The notes under the pieces: generated by a model
Database searches by the model: none
Told to the model about the DNA's origin: nothing
What the model saw: the letters and a program-made list of their open reading frames with translations, nothing else
Made by a program: the position numbers and the translations under genes
Origin: Croceicoccus sp.
GTDB lineage: Bacteria; Pseudomonadota; Alphaproteobacteria; Sphingomonadales; Sphingomonadaceae
Direction: 5' to 3'
NCBI GenBank assembly: GCA_002694745.1
Contig: NZMY01000012.1
Location: 1 to 57,536, forward strand
DNA: 57,536 nucleotides
Shown here: piece after piece, positions 49,639 through 57,536 of the stretch
Layout: every line of letters starts with the position of its first letter
Position numbering within the stretch: the stretch's first letter is position 1

Positions 49639-52600
49639 ATGACGCTTGAGTACACCGGCACGTCGACGGCTACGAACTCTCTCGATCGTGTTCTCGAGGC
49701 CCTGGACCGGGGCGGGTGGAAGCCCCGCCGGCAGGGAAGCCAGCACATGGCGCTGTGCCCAGTGCACGGCGACGCGATGCCGTCGCTGAGCATCCGCTAC
49801 GACCGCACCGGCGGCAAGGTGATGTTGCACTGCTTCGGCTGCGGCGATGCCTTCGATCTCCGCGACGTGTGCGGCGCGCTCGGCCTGACCGTCAGCGACC
49901 TGTTCGACGCACCGCTGCCCGCCGATCGCCGCACCGGCTCGCGCACCCCGCGGGCGAAGCGGCCCTCGCTGCCGCCGCGGCTGACGCAAGATGAGCTCGC
50001 CCCCAAGACTCCGGATCTGACGGGCGCGACATGGCGCCAGGTCAAGGTCTACGAGTACGTCGACGACAACGGCGTCGTCCTGCAGCGCGTGCACCGCGAA
50101 GAGACCACCCTGGACGGACAGCGGCACAAGAGGTTCACGCAGAGCTACCGTGGCGCCAACGGCCGGTGGGTCAAGCGCAAGCCCGAAGGCTTTGCGCCCC
50201 TCCTGTACAACCTCGCCGCGATCCGCGCAGCGGTCGCCGCCGGCGGCGACGTGTGGCTGCTCGAGGGGGAGAAGGACGCCGACAGCGCGATCGCCGAGGC
50301 CCTGGCCGCGACGACGAACGCCGGCGGTGCCACGGCGTTCCCCGCCGAGCTGCTCGAGCAGTTCCGCGGCGCCACCGTCAACCTGGTCGTCGACAACGAT
50401 CCCGCCGGCGCACAGCGGGCCGCGGCGGTCGGCGCGCAGCTGGCGGAGCTGGGCATCCCGGCACGGATCTACCTGCCCAACCTCGACGACCGCAAGTCGG
50501 ACTTCACCGACCACATGGACGCCGGCGGCACCGTCGCTACGCTCGTCGAGATCTCCGTCGACGACGCCCGCGCCATGGTCGCCGCGGCCGAGGCAGACAA
50601 GCTCGTCCACGGCCGCACCGGCGTCGCCGTGTGCCTCAAGGAAGCGACTGCCCAGCTTGAGCAGAACCAGCAGGACCGGGCAACCTCCGAGCAGCACGCC
50701 GAGGCGTGGGCGCGCGAGTCCCTCAACCGCCTCGAGCGGATCCACGCGATCAACCCGGACCTGACCGCGGAGCAACTCAGCGACCGGGGCCGCGTCGCCC
50801 TGACCGAGCACGCGGCCGCGGTCGCGGAGGGCGCGCGGATCTCCCGCGACACCTACATCGTCGCAGGTCTCGACGTGCCCCAAGCGGTCGCCTCCTCCGT
50901 GGTCGCAACCCGCCCCGTCGTCGACGAGCAGCAGCCGGCAGAGACTATCGAGATCACCCCCTCCGCACCCCTCACGCAGACCGGCAGCGGCGGCGGGGGA
51001 GTGTTCTTCGGCAACGACAACCCCGAGGACCAGCCCGAGAAGCGCCCCTTCATCCGAGGCAACCACTACGGCGTGGTTGAGGGGCAGACCGTGCTCATCA
51101 AGCACACCCCCGGCGACGAGGACGACCAGTACCATCGGGTCATGCACGGCTGGGCAGAGGTCCAGACAGTCGCCATCGAAGACGACGGCACGGACAACGA
51201 GATCGCTCGCCCCCCGCACCTGTACGTGATCAAGTTCTCCCGGTGGGTCCGCAACGATCGCGGCTACCCGATCCGCGACAAGGAGACCGGCCAGTTCCAG
51301 ACCGAGTCGGTGGTGCTCAAGTACACCGAAGACCAGATCCGCGACGGGTCATGGTCCAAGGCGATGCCCTGGCCTGGGTTCCTCGAGTCGAACAGCCGCC
51401 GCGGCGCGGATCAGGCATGGGATGCGATGAACGCGATCAAGCCGCCGCGGAACAACAGCATCGTGCACACCACGGTCGGATGGCGCACCACCGACACCGG
51501 CGACTACTTCGTGCACGCGACCGGCGCGATCGCCAAGAACGGCGCGCTCGGCGTCGAGGTCGACGTCGCGACGACCTCCGAAATCTACGCGATGCCCGAG
51601 CCGACCACCGACCGCGACCAGCTGCGCCAGGCGTGGCTCGACGGCACCGTGGCGCTGCGGGAATCCGAGCTGCCCGCCCGTGTGATCGCACCGCTGCTCG
51701 GCCACTCCTGGACCGCCCCGGTCCTGCCTGGCCCGATCTTGCTGCACCTGGTGGGCGGGTTCGCTTCCTACAAGACCTCACACAGCCGTCTGGCCGTGCA
51801 GTACTTCGCCCCGAACCTCACCCACAACACCAAGGGCCTGATCTCCGGCGCATCCGGCGGATCCACCGCGATCGGCCTGCAGCGCCCCCTCTCCGCGATC
51901 AGCAACGTGCCGGTGATCGTCGACGACTTCGCCCCGGACGGCAACGCCAGCGACGCGATCCGCCGCATCAGCACCCTGGGCCGCACCGTGTTCAACGGCA
52001 TCGGTCGCATCCGCGGCAAGCAGCGCGGCGGCGCCGAGGCCGACCGCCCGATCCTCGCCAGCATCATCACGTCCGGCGAACTCTCCGCCCAGGGCTCCGC
52101 CGACTCCCGCATTGTCAACCTCCCGCTGGATCCCGCCACGCTCAAGAACGGCGGCGTGATCTTCGGTCGCCTCGAGTCCAAGCGCGCCCGCCACGCTCGC
52201 GCGCTCATCGGTGCTTCGCTCGTGCAGTGGACGGCCGCGCGCCGTCAGCAGCTCGTCGACGACTTCACCGAGGCCGAAGAGGACAGCGAGCACCGCCTGT
52301 GCACGCAGGCCTACTGGCGTGAGGCCATCCCCCGCCAGAACGGGCACGCGGGCCTCCACGACCGCCTCGTGCAGTCTGCCGTGGTCCTGGACCGCGGCAT
52401 CATGATCATGCTGATGATGCTCCGCGACCTCGACGTCATCAGCGACGACGAGGCCCGCGACTTCTACGGGTGGGCGCGAGCGGGCATCGCCGAGGCGATC
52501 AGTCTGCAGGACTCGTCCGCATCCGACCCCGCCGAGCAACTCATGGAGTACCTGCGCGAGGCGATCGCCAACGGCAACGCTCACCTAGCCGGCATGGACG

Positions 52601-54633
52601 GCACAGTCCCCGACGATGCGAGCTCGCTGGGGTGGGCCGACCAGTCCACCGGAATGAACCCGCAGTGGCGCCCCAACGGGCAGCGCGTCGGCGTCATCAA
52701 CAAAGACCGCCTCTACCTGTTCCCGACGACGGCCGTCGCCGTGGCCCGTCAGATGTCGCAGCGCGCCGATGAAGCGTTCAGCGACACCAAGACCTCGCTC
52801 TCCTCGTCGATGCTCTCCCACGGCTGGCTCATCGCGGACGGCGCCGGCAAGCGCAGCGTCGTCCGCCGCACCGGACGGTCGATGCAGCACCGCGTGTGGG
52901 ACATCCCACTGTCCGCGCTCACCGGCAGCGGCCCCGACACCCCGAACGACGACACCGGCCTGGACGGGGGAGAAGGCCCCCAGACGCCGCCCGAGAACGA
53001 CATCCCGTCGCTGTTCGAGGCGCCCAAGGTCGACGAGGCCACAACCACCCCCGAGGCGCCCGCACAGCCCGCCGTGACCGAGCCCCAGCAGCCTGCATCC
53101 GCAGAATCACCCGCCGCGCCTGCCCCCCGACCGGCAGCGCCCGCACAGCCCGCCGTCGCGACGTCGGCCGAGGACTTCCGTGCACCGCTCGGCGTGCTCC
53201 ACACGGACGGGCTGTGGCTGTCCACGGGCGAGCTGATCACCATCCGCGGTCAGCTCGAGCACGCCGGCCAGCTCGCGCAGCTCGCCACCGACCTCAACCT
53301 GGGCACCCGCATCAACCAGGGCACCAACGGGGCGCGCAAGACCGAGCGCGGCCAGATCTTCCTCACCATGGAAGCCGCTCTCGCTCTCGGACTCCCGCTG
53401 GACACCCTGCCCGAGTCCACCGACTCCGACTACGGCAAGCTGCTGCGCGAAGCCACCAAGGGGCACCCGTTCATCACCATGGCGACCGAGACCGGATTCT
53501 CGCTCAGCGGCGACGGATCCATGGCCGGCAGCATCGACATCTGGCGCGAGGATGACCGCCGGATCGGCGCGCACATCGCCCTCATCCCTGCCCAGGACTT
53601 TCGCTTCATCAGCACGATCCTCGACGGCGACCCAGACCCCGCGACCATCGCCCGTCGCCTGGGGAAGTTCACCGCGGCGCTCAAGTTCCCCTACCGCAGC
53701 AGCGCCGGCACCACCGGCACCAAGCTCATGCGCGCGCTGCTGCCCCGCGACAAGCACGACGAGATCTACTACCCACAGGACCGCCCCGGCCCGGTCAAGG
53801 ACCAGATGATGGCCGAGGGTGACTTCAACTGGCAGCGCAAGCTCTTCGGCGACGAGCTCGAGCAGCGCTGGGTACACGGCTTCGACCGTGGAGGCTCCTA
53901 CCTCGCCGCCGCGAGCACCGAGGTCGGCGTCGGAGCCCCCACCCACTACGACGGCCCGCTGCAATTCACCAAGGCCACGAACAAGCCCGGCTACTGGCTG
54001 ATCACCGCACCGGAACCCGGCAGCTGGCTGATGCCCGACATCTTCGCCGCCCAAGGCATCGTCCGTGACGGGTTCACCGGATCGCAGATCTGGGTCACCA
54101 CCCCCACGCTCGAGCTCGCGAGCGAAATGGGCCTCGAGCTCGAGATCCACGAAGCCTGGCTGTGGGACCGCAAAGCCAAGGTCTTCGAGGCCTGGTACAA
54201 GCGGGTCCGCGACGCCCGCACCACCCTCGACACCACCGACGTCGACGACCAGGCCGCTCGTGACCTCCTCAAGATCGTCTACGCGGCCGCGATCGGCATG
54301 CTCGACTACCGCGGCGACCACGACACCCTCGCCGTGTGGGCCCCGCACCGCCACGACATGATCGTCGCGAAGTCCCGCGCCAACATCATCCGCCGCGTCC
54401 TCGCCAACGCCGAGCGCACCGGCCGCTGGCCCGTCGCGATCGAGAAGGACACCGTCGTCTACACCAGCGACCACATCGACCCGCTCGAGGCCTGGCCCGG
54501 CGACCCGTCCTGGTTCGGCCGCGGCCTCGGTCAGTACAAGTACGAGGGCTCCGACCAGCTCTCGCATCACGCCGAGTTCCTCAACGGCGACGGCACCTAC
54601 AAGGGCAAGCGACACCTGAATGAGTTGATCTGA
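49639..54633 (+). CDS. giant replication protein: CHC2-Toprim primase, DUF927-like ATPase, Tap-like C-terminus
   Basis: About 1664 aa from the ATG after GAGGGGG; the frame reaches a GTG at 49,612. N-terminus: CHC2 zinc finger (C40, H43, C65, C68), then a Toprim fold (LLEGEKD near 209, VVDNDPAG near 250). Middle: DUF927-like helicase/ATPase with a variant Walker A VGGFASYKTS near 705 and Walker B VIVDDF near 760. After a Pro/Ala linker (about 1130-1175), the last 480 residues resemble telomere-associated protein Tap, with polymerase-B-like motif positions: GFDRGGSYLAA near 1414, K-SRAN near 1576, EKDTVVY near 1601. The Tpg-like gene follows by TGATG overlap. Probably the plasmid replicase; the polymerase reading is inference. 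Confidence 0.75.
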   Translation: MTLEYTGTSTATNSLDRVLEALDRGGWKPRRQGSQHMALCPVHGDAMPSLSIRYDRTGGKVMLHCFGCGDAFDLRDVCGALGLTVSDLFDAPLPADRRTGSRTPRAKRPSLPPRLTQDELAPKTPDLTGATWRQVKVYEYVDDNGVVLQRVHREETTLDGQRHKRFTQSYRGANGRWVKRKPEGFAPLLYNLAAIRAAVAAGGDVWLLEGEKDADSAIAEALAATTNAGGATAFPAELLEQFRGATVNLVVDNDPAGAQRAAAVGAQLAELGIPARIYLPNLDDRKSDFTDHMDAGGTVATLVEISVDDARAMVAAAEADKLVHGRTGVAVCLKEATAQLEQNQQDRATSEQHAEAWARESLNRLERIHAINPDLTAEQLSDRGRVALTEHAAAVAEGARISRDTYIVAGLDVPQAVASSVVATRPVVDEQQPAETIEITPSAPLTQTGSGGGGVFFGNDNPEDQPEKRPFIRGNHYGVVEGQTVLIKHTPGDEDDQYHRVMHGWAEVQTVAIEDDGTDNEIARPPHLYVIKFSRWVRNDRGYPIRDKETGQFQTESVVLKYTEDQIRDGSWSKAMPWPGFLESNSRRGADQAWDAMNAIKPPRNNSIVHTTVGWRTTDTGDYFVHATGAIAKNGALGVEVDVATTSEIYAMPEPTTDRDQLRQAWLDGTVALRESELPARVIAPLLGHSWTAPVLPGPILLHLVGGFASYKTSHSRLAVQYFAPNLTHNTKGLISGASGGSTAIGLQRPLSAISNVPVIVDDFAPDGNASDAIRRISTLGRTVFNGIGRIRGKQRGGAEADRPILASIITSGELSAQGSADSRIVNLPLDPATLKNGGVIFGRLESKRARHARALIGASLVQWTAARRQQLVDDFTEAEEDSEHRLCTQAYWREAIPRQNGHAGLHDRLVQSAVVLDRGIMIMLMMLRDLDVISDDEARDFYGWARAGIAEAISLQDSSASDPAEQLMEYLREAIANGNAHLAGMDGTVPDDASSLGWADQSTGMNPQWRPNGQRVGVINKDRLYLFPTTAVAVARQMSQRADEAFSDTKTSLSSSMLSHGWLIADGAGKRSVVRRTGRSMQHRVWDIPLSALTGSGPDTPNDDTGLDGGEGPQTPPENDIPSLFEAPKVDEATTTPEAPAQPAVTEPQQPASAESPAAPAPRPAAPAQPAVATSAEDFRAPLGVLHTDGLWLSTGELITIRGQLEHAGQLAQLATDLNLGTRINQGTNGARKTERGQIFLTMEAALALGLPLDTLPESTDSDYGKLLREATKGHPFITMATETGFSLSGDGSMAGSIDIWREDDRRIGAHIALIPAQDFRFISTILDGDPDPATIARRLGKFTAALKFPYRSSAGTTGTKLMRALLPRDKHDEIYYPQDRPGPVKDQMMAEGDFNWQRKLFGDELEQRWVHGFDRGGSYLAAASTEVGVGAPTHYDGPLQFTKATNKPGYWLITAPEPGSWLMPDIFAAQGIVRDGFTGSQIWVTTPTLELASEMGLELEIHEAWLWDRKAKVFEAWYKRVRDARTTLDTTDVDDQAARDLLKIVYAAAIGMLDYRGDHDTLAVWAPHRHDMIVAKSRANIIRRVLANAERTGRWPVAIEKDTVVYTSDHIDPLEAWPGDPSWFGRGLGQYKYEGSDQLSHHAEFLNGDGTYKGKRHLNELI

Positions 54634-55199
54634 TGGCACTGAGCAAGGAAGCGCAAGCGCGGCAGCTCGCCGCGATGTTCGAGGGACTCACCGGGCACAA
54701 GCTCCCCGAGGTCTCCCGCGACACCAAATCCATGCTCAAGTTCCTCTTCCCCGGCCAGAGCGACCGGTTCCCGATCGCCACGAAGCTCGCCGCCACGAAG
54801 CTCGGAGTCTCCCAGGGCACCGTGCAGCGCTGGATCCGCGGGGCGCAGAATCCCCGCGCCGCGATCACCCAGGAGCTCACCAAGCGCGTCCGCCAGTCCG
54901 TCACCACCAAGCGCGGCCGCGGTCAGCTCGCCAAGCGCATCCAATCCCAGATCCCCACCCGTCAGCGCACCATCCGCATCAACGCGCTGCAGGGCCCGTC
55001 CGCAGACCCCACGGACAAGAAGTACGTCGCCGAACGGTTCAGCAACCTCGATATGTCGCCCTCCGAGCAGCAACAGCTCTATGACGCCTGGGTGCAAGGC
55101 GGCGACACCGGCGCCACCGACTACCTCACCGGCCTCTACGACAACCGCTACGTCGACGGTTGGCAGTTCCACGGCATGAAGGGCGTCGAGTTCCGCTGA
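54633..55199 (+). CDS. Tpg-like terminal-protein homologue
   Basis: A 188-aa, Lys/Arg-rich protein. An N-terminal HTH (TKLGVSQGTVQRW near 53-66) followed by RGAQNPRA and a second, less basic domain reproduces the layout of Streptomyces telomere terminal protein Tpg, which caps linear replicons. Encoded directly after the Tap-like domain, as tap-tpg pairs are. Such homologues also occur on circular elements, so linearity is not implied. Confidence 0.7.
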   Translation: MALSKEAQARQLAAMFEGLTGHKLPEVSRDTKSMLKFLFPGQSDRFPIATKLAATKLGVSQGTVQRWIRGAQNPRAAITQELTKRVRQSVTTKRGRGQLAKRIQSQIPTRQRTIRINALQGPSADPTDKKYVAERFSNLDMSPSEQQQLYDAWVQGGDTGATDYLTGLYDNRYVDGWQFHGMKGVEFR

Positions 55200-55239
55200 C
55201 ACGAATGACCCGGCACCACAGCCTCGTCACGCTACGCTG

Positions 55240-55262
55240 TATGTAGTGAATGTCACGCTTTT
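55240..55262 (+). promoter_or_regulatory. half-operator before the HTH/PolA gene
   Basis: GTGAATGTCAC (55246-55256) matches the left arm of the dyad operator, but the right arm is GCTTTT instead of ATTCAC. TATGTA (55240-55245) is a possible -10; no good -35. Confidence 0.5.
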
Positions 55263-55304
55263 ATCAGGTGTGACCGGACTGACGACCAGAGAAAGGACCA
55301 GCCG

Positions 55305-55742
55305 ATGGCAGCCTCCATGCCCGAGCTCGTCGACTACGCCTACATCGCCGAGAAGCTCAACGTCTCTCAGCAGACGGTGCGCGTCTACGCCACCGGCACC
55401 AAGCAGCGCAAGGCCGGCTTCCCCGAGTCGGTCGCACCCAAGACCGCGCGCTCGCCGCTGTTCCGCAAGAAGGACGCCGACGCGTTCATCCAGCGACGCC
55501 TCACCGAGACCGCCGGCGACACCGCCCAGGAAGAGGCAGCTCACAGCGCATTCGCCGAGCTCGGCCGCGAGATCAACCTGCGCAGCCGCGAACAGCTGCA
55601 GCAGGCCCTCTTCGAGGATCTCAGCCTGCCCCGCACCGAGAAGGACTCCGTCTCGACGCCAGCGCTCAAGAAGCTCTATGCCGACACCGGATCCACCTTC
55701 GTCGCCCACGTACTCGCCTACCGCGGCGCTGCAGTCGAGTGA
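55305..55742 (+). CDS. HTH fused to a DNA polymerase I thumb-like fragment
   Basis: A 145-aa protein. Residues 8-60 form a MerR/excisionase-type HTH (YIAEKLNVSQQTVRVYATG). Residues about 90-141 (REQLQQALFEDLSLP, then VSTPALKKLY, then VLAYRGAA) closely follow the family-A polymerase thumb/early palm segment (QL-LFE-L-LP...ST...L-YR). No catalytic palm is present. It may bind primer-template DNA or interact with host Pol I. AAAGGA precedes the ATG. Confidence 0.65.
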   Translation: MAASMPELVDYAYIAEKLNVSQQTVRVYATGTKQRKAGFPESVAPKTARSPLFRKKDADAFIQRRLTETAGDTAQEEAAHSAFAELGREINLRSREQLQQALFEDLSLPRTEKDSVSTPALKKLYADTGSTFVAHVLAYRGAAVE

Positions 55743-55779
55743 TCGCCTCGCGCTCGCCGCAGCGCCGGCACCAGCTCGG

Positions 55780-55825
55780 TTGACGGAGCGCGCCCACGCC
55801 TCTAGGCTGTGAATGTCACATTCAC
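55780..55825 (+). promoter_or_regulatory. Op7: promoter with dyad operator
   Basis: TTGACG (55780-55785), 17 bp, TAGGCT (55803-55808), then GTGAATGTCACATTCAC (55809-55825). Drives the 55,842 unit. Confidence 0.85.
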
Positions 55826-55841
55826 TAGTAGGAGTCAGGTA

Positions 55842-56552
55842 ATGCCAGACGAGATCGACACGCCGGCACCCTTGTGGTTCACCCCCGAGAGCGCCGACGT
55901 CGATGCGCTCGAGCAAGCCTGGGGAGCCCACAAGCTCAGCAAAATCATGGGCGCCGCCCTCGGCAGCTTCAACCGGCTCGGCCACGTCAACGCCGGCACC
56001 GCCTCCGACACCTTCGGCGTCTCGGAGGGCACCATCCGCCGGTGGATCCGCGACGGAGTTCCTGCCAGTCGACTCGAGCGTGTCATCTCGCTCGTCCGCC
56101 CACCACAGGGCGCATTCGACCAGGAGCGCAAGGATCTCGTCTACGCCCGCGGCGCCGTGACCAAGATCACCACCGATCCAGAGAACGCCGTCGCACTCTG
56201 GGGCTACAAGGGCTACCTCGAGCAGTGGGATCTCGCGATCATCAAGATCAAGGGAATGCCCGTCCTCACCGTCCGCATGGCCCGCACCGACCGCGACCGC
56301 GCCGCAGACAAGCGTCTCGTCGCCGGCGGCGAGCTCGTCGAGCGCGTGACCTTCCCGAGCTACTGGGCAGCCATCGTCGCCCGTAGCGAGCTCCTCGAGG
56401 ACGTCTACCCCTACCGAGTCCAGCTGCGCAACACGAAGCTCGCCAGCGGCGCTGGCAAGGCTTTCCTCGACGAGGCTCCCCGCAAGACGTTGCGCTCCTA
56501 CCGGAAGCGTGCCCGCACCAGCGTCCGCAAGACCACCGAACAGAGCGACTGA
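55842..56552 (+). CDS. HTH protein under Op7
   Basis: A 236-aa protein. NAGTASDTFGVSEGTIRRWI near residues 46-65 is a good HTH and resembles that of the Tpg-like protein. The rest is alpha/beta with a basic C-terminal tail. TAGGAG precedes the ATG; an upstream GTG in the operator itself is unlikely. A DNA-binding protein directly behind the dyad operator is a fair candidate for the autoregulated repressor, with no direct proof. Confidence 0.65.
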   Translation: MPDEIDTPAPLWFTPESADVDALEQAWGAHKLSKIMGAALGSFNRLGHVNAGTASDTFGVSEGTIRRWIRDGVPASRLERVISLVRPPQGAFDQERKDLVYARGAVTKITTDPENAVALWGYKGYLEQWDLAIIKIKGMPVLTVRMARTDRDRAADKRLVAGGELVERVTFPSYWAAIVARSELLEDVYPYRVQLRNTKLASGAGKAFLDEAPRKTLRSYRKRARTSVRKTTEQSD

Positions 56553-56566
56553 CAGGCGGCAGAGGC

Positions 56567-56782
56567 ATGCTCCGACAGCTCCCGCTCAACCTTCCCGACG
56601 AGGACGAGCTTCTCGCCGTCGCCACGATCACGCTCGACGGCGCCGGGGAGTACAGCCTGAGCATCCACAACATCGTCGACGCCCCGCTCAAAATGACGCC
56701 CACTCAGCAGGCTCGAGCGCTGCGCATCCTCGCCACCGGTATCGAAGCAGAAGAAGCAGTCGGCAGAGAGCAGACCCCGTGA
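56567..56782 (+). CDS. 71-aa hypothetical protein
   Basis: Small alpha/beta protein; AGAGG site and GTGA coupling to the next gene. No family recognised. Confidence 0.6.
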   Translation: MLRQLPLNLPDEDELLAVATITLDGAGEYSLSIHNIVDAPLKMTPTQQARALRILATGIEAEEAVGREQTP

Positions 56783-57372
56783 GCAAGGGGCACACGGGCC
56801 CCACGTTCTGGCATGGCGGGTTCCCCGGCCTCACGGTCGGCTCACGCCTCCTGAGTCCCTATGACGCCGCGGCCGCGCGCATCCCGATCTCATACACACC
56901 CCGCGATCGGCCGCAAATCGGCCTCGTCTCTCGCACCGATCGCGTTTACTTCAGCACGCGCCAGGAGTTCGCTCGCGCCTTCGCGTTCCAGACCGAGATC
57001 ACCACACCCTCCGGCACCCTGACATCGCGAGGCACCCTCTACGCCGTCGAGCCGATCGGCGCCACCGAGGAAGATCCCGACTTCGCCGGCCACGAGATCT
57101 CATGGTGCGCGCCCGGCGCCATCATCACTGCGATCGTCGAAACCGATGTGCGCATGCGAGCTCGTGACGCAACCCGCGTCATCGGCAGCTACGCCACCTG
57201 GGACGACGGTCGACCGATGTACCTCGAGGACGGACGGCTCTGCATCACCTGGCAGATGGAGAGCCTCGGCCTCACTCAGGACACCGTCGACGAGATCGTG
57301 CGTCCGTGGACTCCTGTCGAAACCGCACTCGAGCGCATCGCGACAGCCACCCGTACCCATCACCCCCGCTGA
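56779..57372 (+). CDS. Arr-like ADP-ribosyltransferase candidate
   Basis: 197 aa from the GTG in a GTGA overlap. WHGGFPGL near residue 13, VYFST near 55, an A-x-AFA helix, and YAVEPIGATEEDPDF near 95 occupy the positions of the His, Tyr and Asp motifs of Arr-type ADP-ribosyltransferases. The C-terminal 70 residues are an extra domain. Target unknown: it could be a toxin-like host-takeover enzyme or a drug-modifying enzyme. Family assignment is by motif pattern. Confidence 0.55.
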   Translation: MSKGHTGPTFWHGGFPGLTVGSRLLSPYDAAAARIPISYTPRDRPQIGLVSRTDRVYFSTRQEFARAFAFQTEITTPSGTLTSRGTLYAVEPIGATEEDPDFAGHEISWCAPGAIITAIVETDVRMRARDATRVIGSYATWDDGRPMYLEDGRLCITWQMESLGLTQDTVDEIVRPWTPVETALERIATATRTHHPR

Positions 57373-57536
57373 CCGGGGGAGCCGCGGTGTCGACCGCGCT
57401 CGGAATCGAGGCGAGGCCGGCCGAGCGCAGCGAGCCGGACCTGCCGGGCACCGCCACGACAACTGCACCCACGACAGCGGCCGGCTCGCCGGCCCGCCCG
57501 AGGCGTGCGGCGCAGCCGCTTGCCCACCCGGGAAGG
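57373..57536 (+). other. hairpin-rich 3' end of the window
   Basis: No gene is supported. Several palindromes lie here, including CCGGCTCGCTGCGCTCGGCCGG-type pairing at about 57415-57436, GCCGG-CTCG-CCGGC near 57481-57494, and GCGGC-GCA-GCCGC near 57508-57520. They may be terminators or a structured element; no match to the left end is seen. Confidence 0.4.

Noticed and set aside
49513-51219. 568-aa minus-strand ORF opposite the replicase
   Set aside because: Shadow of the CHC2/Toprim frame; Gly/Val/Arg-rich with no motif.
1-57536. Telomere-type terminal inverted repeats
   Set aside because: The first bases and the complement of the last bases do not match; the hairpin-rich right end has no counterpart on the left.
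1-57536. CRISPR arrays, insertion sequences, rRNA genes
   Set aside because: No regularly spaced identical repeats with unique spacers, no transposase motifs with flanking inverted repeats, and no rRNA-like stretch seen.

Overview
The window is high-GC DNA (dense ORFs, C/G in most third codon positions, many GTG starts, ATGA/GTGA gene overlaps). It carries replication, partition, conjugation and pilus modules but no rRNA, tRNA or housekeeping gene clusters apart from one nrdH-like gene. It is best read as a plasmid, or a large part of one, from an actinobacterium. Microbacteriaceae is my guess because the partition-type proteins resemble those of Leifsonia plasmid pCXC100; the host is inference. 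The window ends share no obvious direct or inverted repeat, so circularity or linearity cannot be settled from sequence alone.

Layout. 1-12,090 (+): small accessory genes in short operons, many unknown, including an OB-fold/SSB-like protein, a DUF3846-like protein, a Mom-like GNAT protein, an ArdC-like antirestriction protein and a secreted HNH nuclease. 12,115-15,693 (-): a type IIG restriction-modification enzyme with two small genes. 15,888-17,812 (+): small genes including a DUF3560-like protein. 17,882-30,214 (-): an NrdH-like redoxin, an FtsK/TcpA-like coupling ATPase, a duplicated RHH protein and a type IV secretion operon (TcpC/VirB8-like, VirB2-like, TcpE-like, VirB4, VirB6-like, M23 cell-wall hydrolase). 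30,527-31,291 (+): a sigma-factor-like protein. 31,540-33,423: a phased centromere-like array plus parA-parB. 33,542-45,630 (+): a full Tad/Flp pilus locus. 45,631-48,650 (+): accessory genes including a BrnT-like toxin/RHH antitoxin pair. 48,790-55,199 (+): an iteron origin candidate, a giant primase-helicase fused to a Tap-like/polymerase-like C-terminus, and a Tpg-like terminal-protein homologue. 55,200-57,372 (+): HTH proteins, one carrying a piece of DNA polymerase I, and an Arr-like ADP-ribosyltransferase candidate.

Two plasmid-wide control circuits can be read directly. (1) Eight copies of TGTCCGCGAA-N14-CCTATAC, with the spacing from CGCGAA to TATAC exactly 17 bp in every copy, precede the transfer, pilus, replication and several accessory operons. 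They look like promoters, and the sigma-like protein at 30,527 is the natural candidate to read them. (2) Seven vegetative-type promoters (TTGAC-like, 17 bp, TAnnnT-like) are each followed within 0-2 bp by the perfect dyad GTGAATGTCACATTCAC over the presumed start point. These drive ArdC-, Mom-, SSB- and HTH-type genes and a probable small RNA, as expected for genes repressed in an established host and released on entry to a new one. The repressor is not identified.

A third signal is an array of GCGC-centred units with a period of about 11.25 bp over roughly 540 bp upstream of and into the parA leader. It is a strong centromere candidate.
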